Assembly: GCA_013204985.1 (NCBI GenBank)
Contig: JABMLG010000003.1
Span: forward strand, 496,001 to 560,000
Length of the DNA: 64,000 bases
Direction of reading: 5' to 3'
Source: Microbacteriaceae bacterium VKM Ac-2855
Lineage (GTDB): Bacteria; Actinomycetota; Actinomycetes; Actinomycetales; Microbacteriaceae
Shown: piece by piece, positions 63,862-64,000 of the stretch
How the letters are laid out: the number at the start of each line of letters is the position of its first letter
How positions within the stretch are numbered: the first letter of the stretch is position 1
Translations under genes and position numbers: made by a program
Notes under the pieces: model-generated
Databases searched by the model: none
Told to the model about the DNA's origin: nothing
Seen by the model: the letters and a program-made list of their open reading frames with translations, nothing else

Positions 63862-64000
63862 TCAGTGCTGCCGCACCACCACTAGCGGCCCGGCCATGGT
63901 CAGCGCCATGCTGTGGCTGACCGAGCCGAGAAGCAGACGCAGGAAGGCGCCGCGCCCGTGGCTGCCCACGACGAGCAGGCGCGCGTCGGCGGCGACGCGG
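63862..64000 (-). CDS. Universal stress protein, C-terminal end (cut by window edge)
   Basis: The complement gives ADARLLVVGSHGRGAFLRLL followed by LGSVSHSMALTMAGPLVVVRQH and a stop. The G-x2-G-x9-G-S element is the ATP-binding motif of UspA-family proteins, followed by the usual final beta strand. Forty-six codons are visible. Confidence 0.88.
   Translation of the reverse strand, partial: RVAADARLLVVGSHGRGAFLRLLLGSVSHSMALTMAGPLVVVRQH

Noticed and set aside
61779-63920. A 713-codon plus-strand frame opposite the acyl-CoA ligase
   Set aside because: The minus-strand ligase carries all AMP-synthetase motifs; the plus frame has none.

Overview
The window is high-GC DNA with dense genes, short intergenic gaps and many GTG starts. 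Gene content and order (coaA/glmS divergent pair, acpS-alr-tsaE-tsaB-rimI-tsaD operon, solitary groES under CIRCE control, guaB plus guaB3, DUF3817-guaA, DUF5997) point to an actinobacterium of the family Microbacteriaceae, most likely Microbacterium or a close relative. This placement is by recognition of families and gene order, not by a database search. No rRNA, tRNA, CRISPR array, insertion sequence or prophage was seen.

Region 1 (1-9.2 kb) is housekeeping: start of coaA, glmS, acpS, alr, the tRNA t6A genes tsaE/tsaB/tsaD with rimI, two small DUF4190-type membrane proteins, a THUMP-like methyltransferase and groES. groES has two CIRCE operators around its promoter and an array of four hairpins after it. 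Region 2 (9.2-25.7 kb) holds rarD, lipoproteins, a branched-chain amino acid ABC system (binding protein on the plus strand; livHMGF on the minus strand, with an unusual Ig-like domain on LivH), guaB and guaB3, an AbiEi-like/PD-(D/E)XK gene between two palindromic repeats, a KhtTU-like K+/H+ antiporter pair and SURF1.

Region 3 (26-53.5 kb) is the striking part. A surface-glycan cluster (O-antigen ligase/polymerase-like protein with TPRs, a methyltransferase, at least five glycosyltransferase genes, a polysaccharide pyruvyl transferase and a beta-helix protein) lies among five secreted proteins. Each of the five carries three copies of an S-layer-homology (SLH)-like repeat, joined to different payloads: regulatory-like beta-sandwich repeats, a possible transglycosylase-like domain, an unknown C-terminal domain, a YVTN-type beta-propeller, and an HExxHxxGxxH metalloprotease. 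In Bacillota, SLH domains bind cell-wall glycans pyruvylated by CsaB, so this looks like a candidate actinobacterial anchoring system with glycan synthesis and anchored proteins encoded together. DUF3817 and guaA sit inside this region as conserved core genes.

Region 4 (53.5-64 kb) returns to ordinary genes: DUF5997, a membrane acyltransferase-like protein, a Bax1-inhibitor family protein, a glycerophosphodiester phosphodiesterase, a PAP2 phosphatase, the helicase PcrA/UvrD, a second PAP2-like membrane protein, an acyl-CoA ligase, and the end of a universal stress protein gene.

Two sequence-level themes recur. Many genes appear to be transcribed without a leader, with a TANNNT -10 box 6-8 bases before the start codon. 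A palindromic intergenic repeat sharing the core GCGAGGGACCCCTCCT (one copy diverged) occurs four times.
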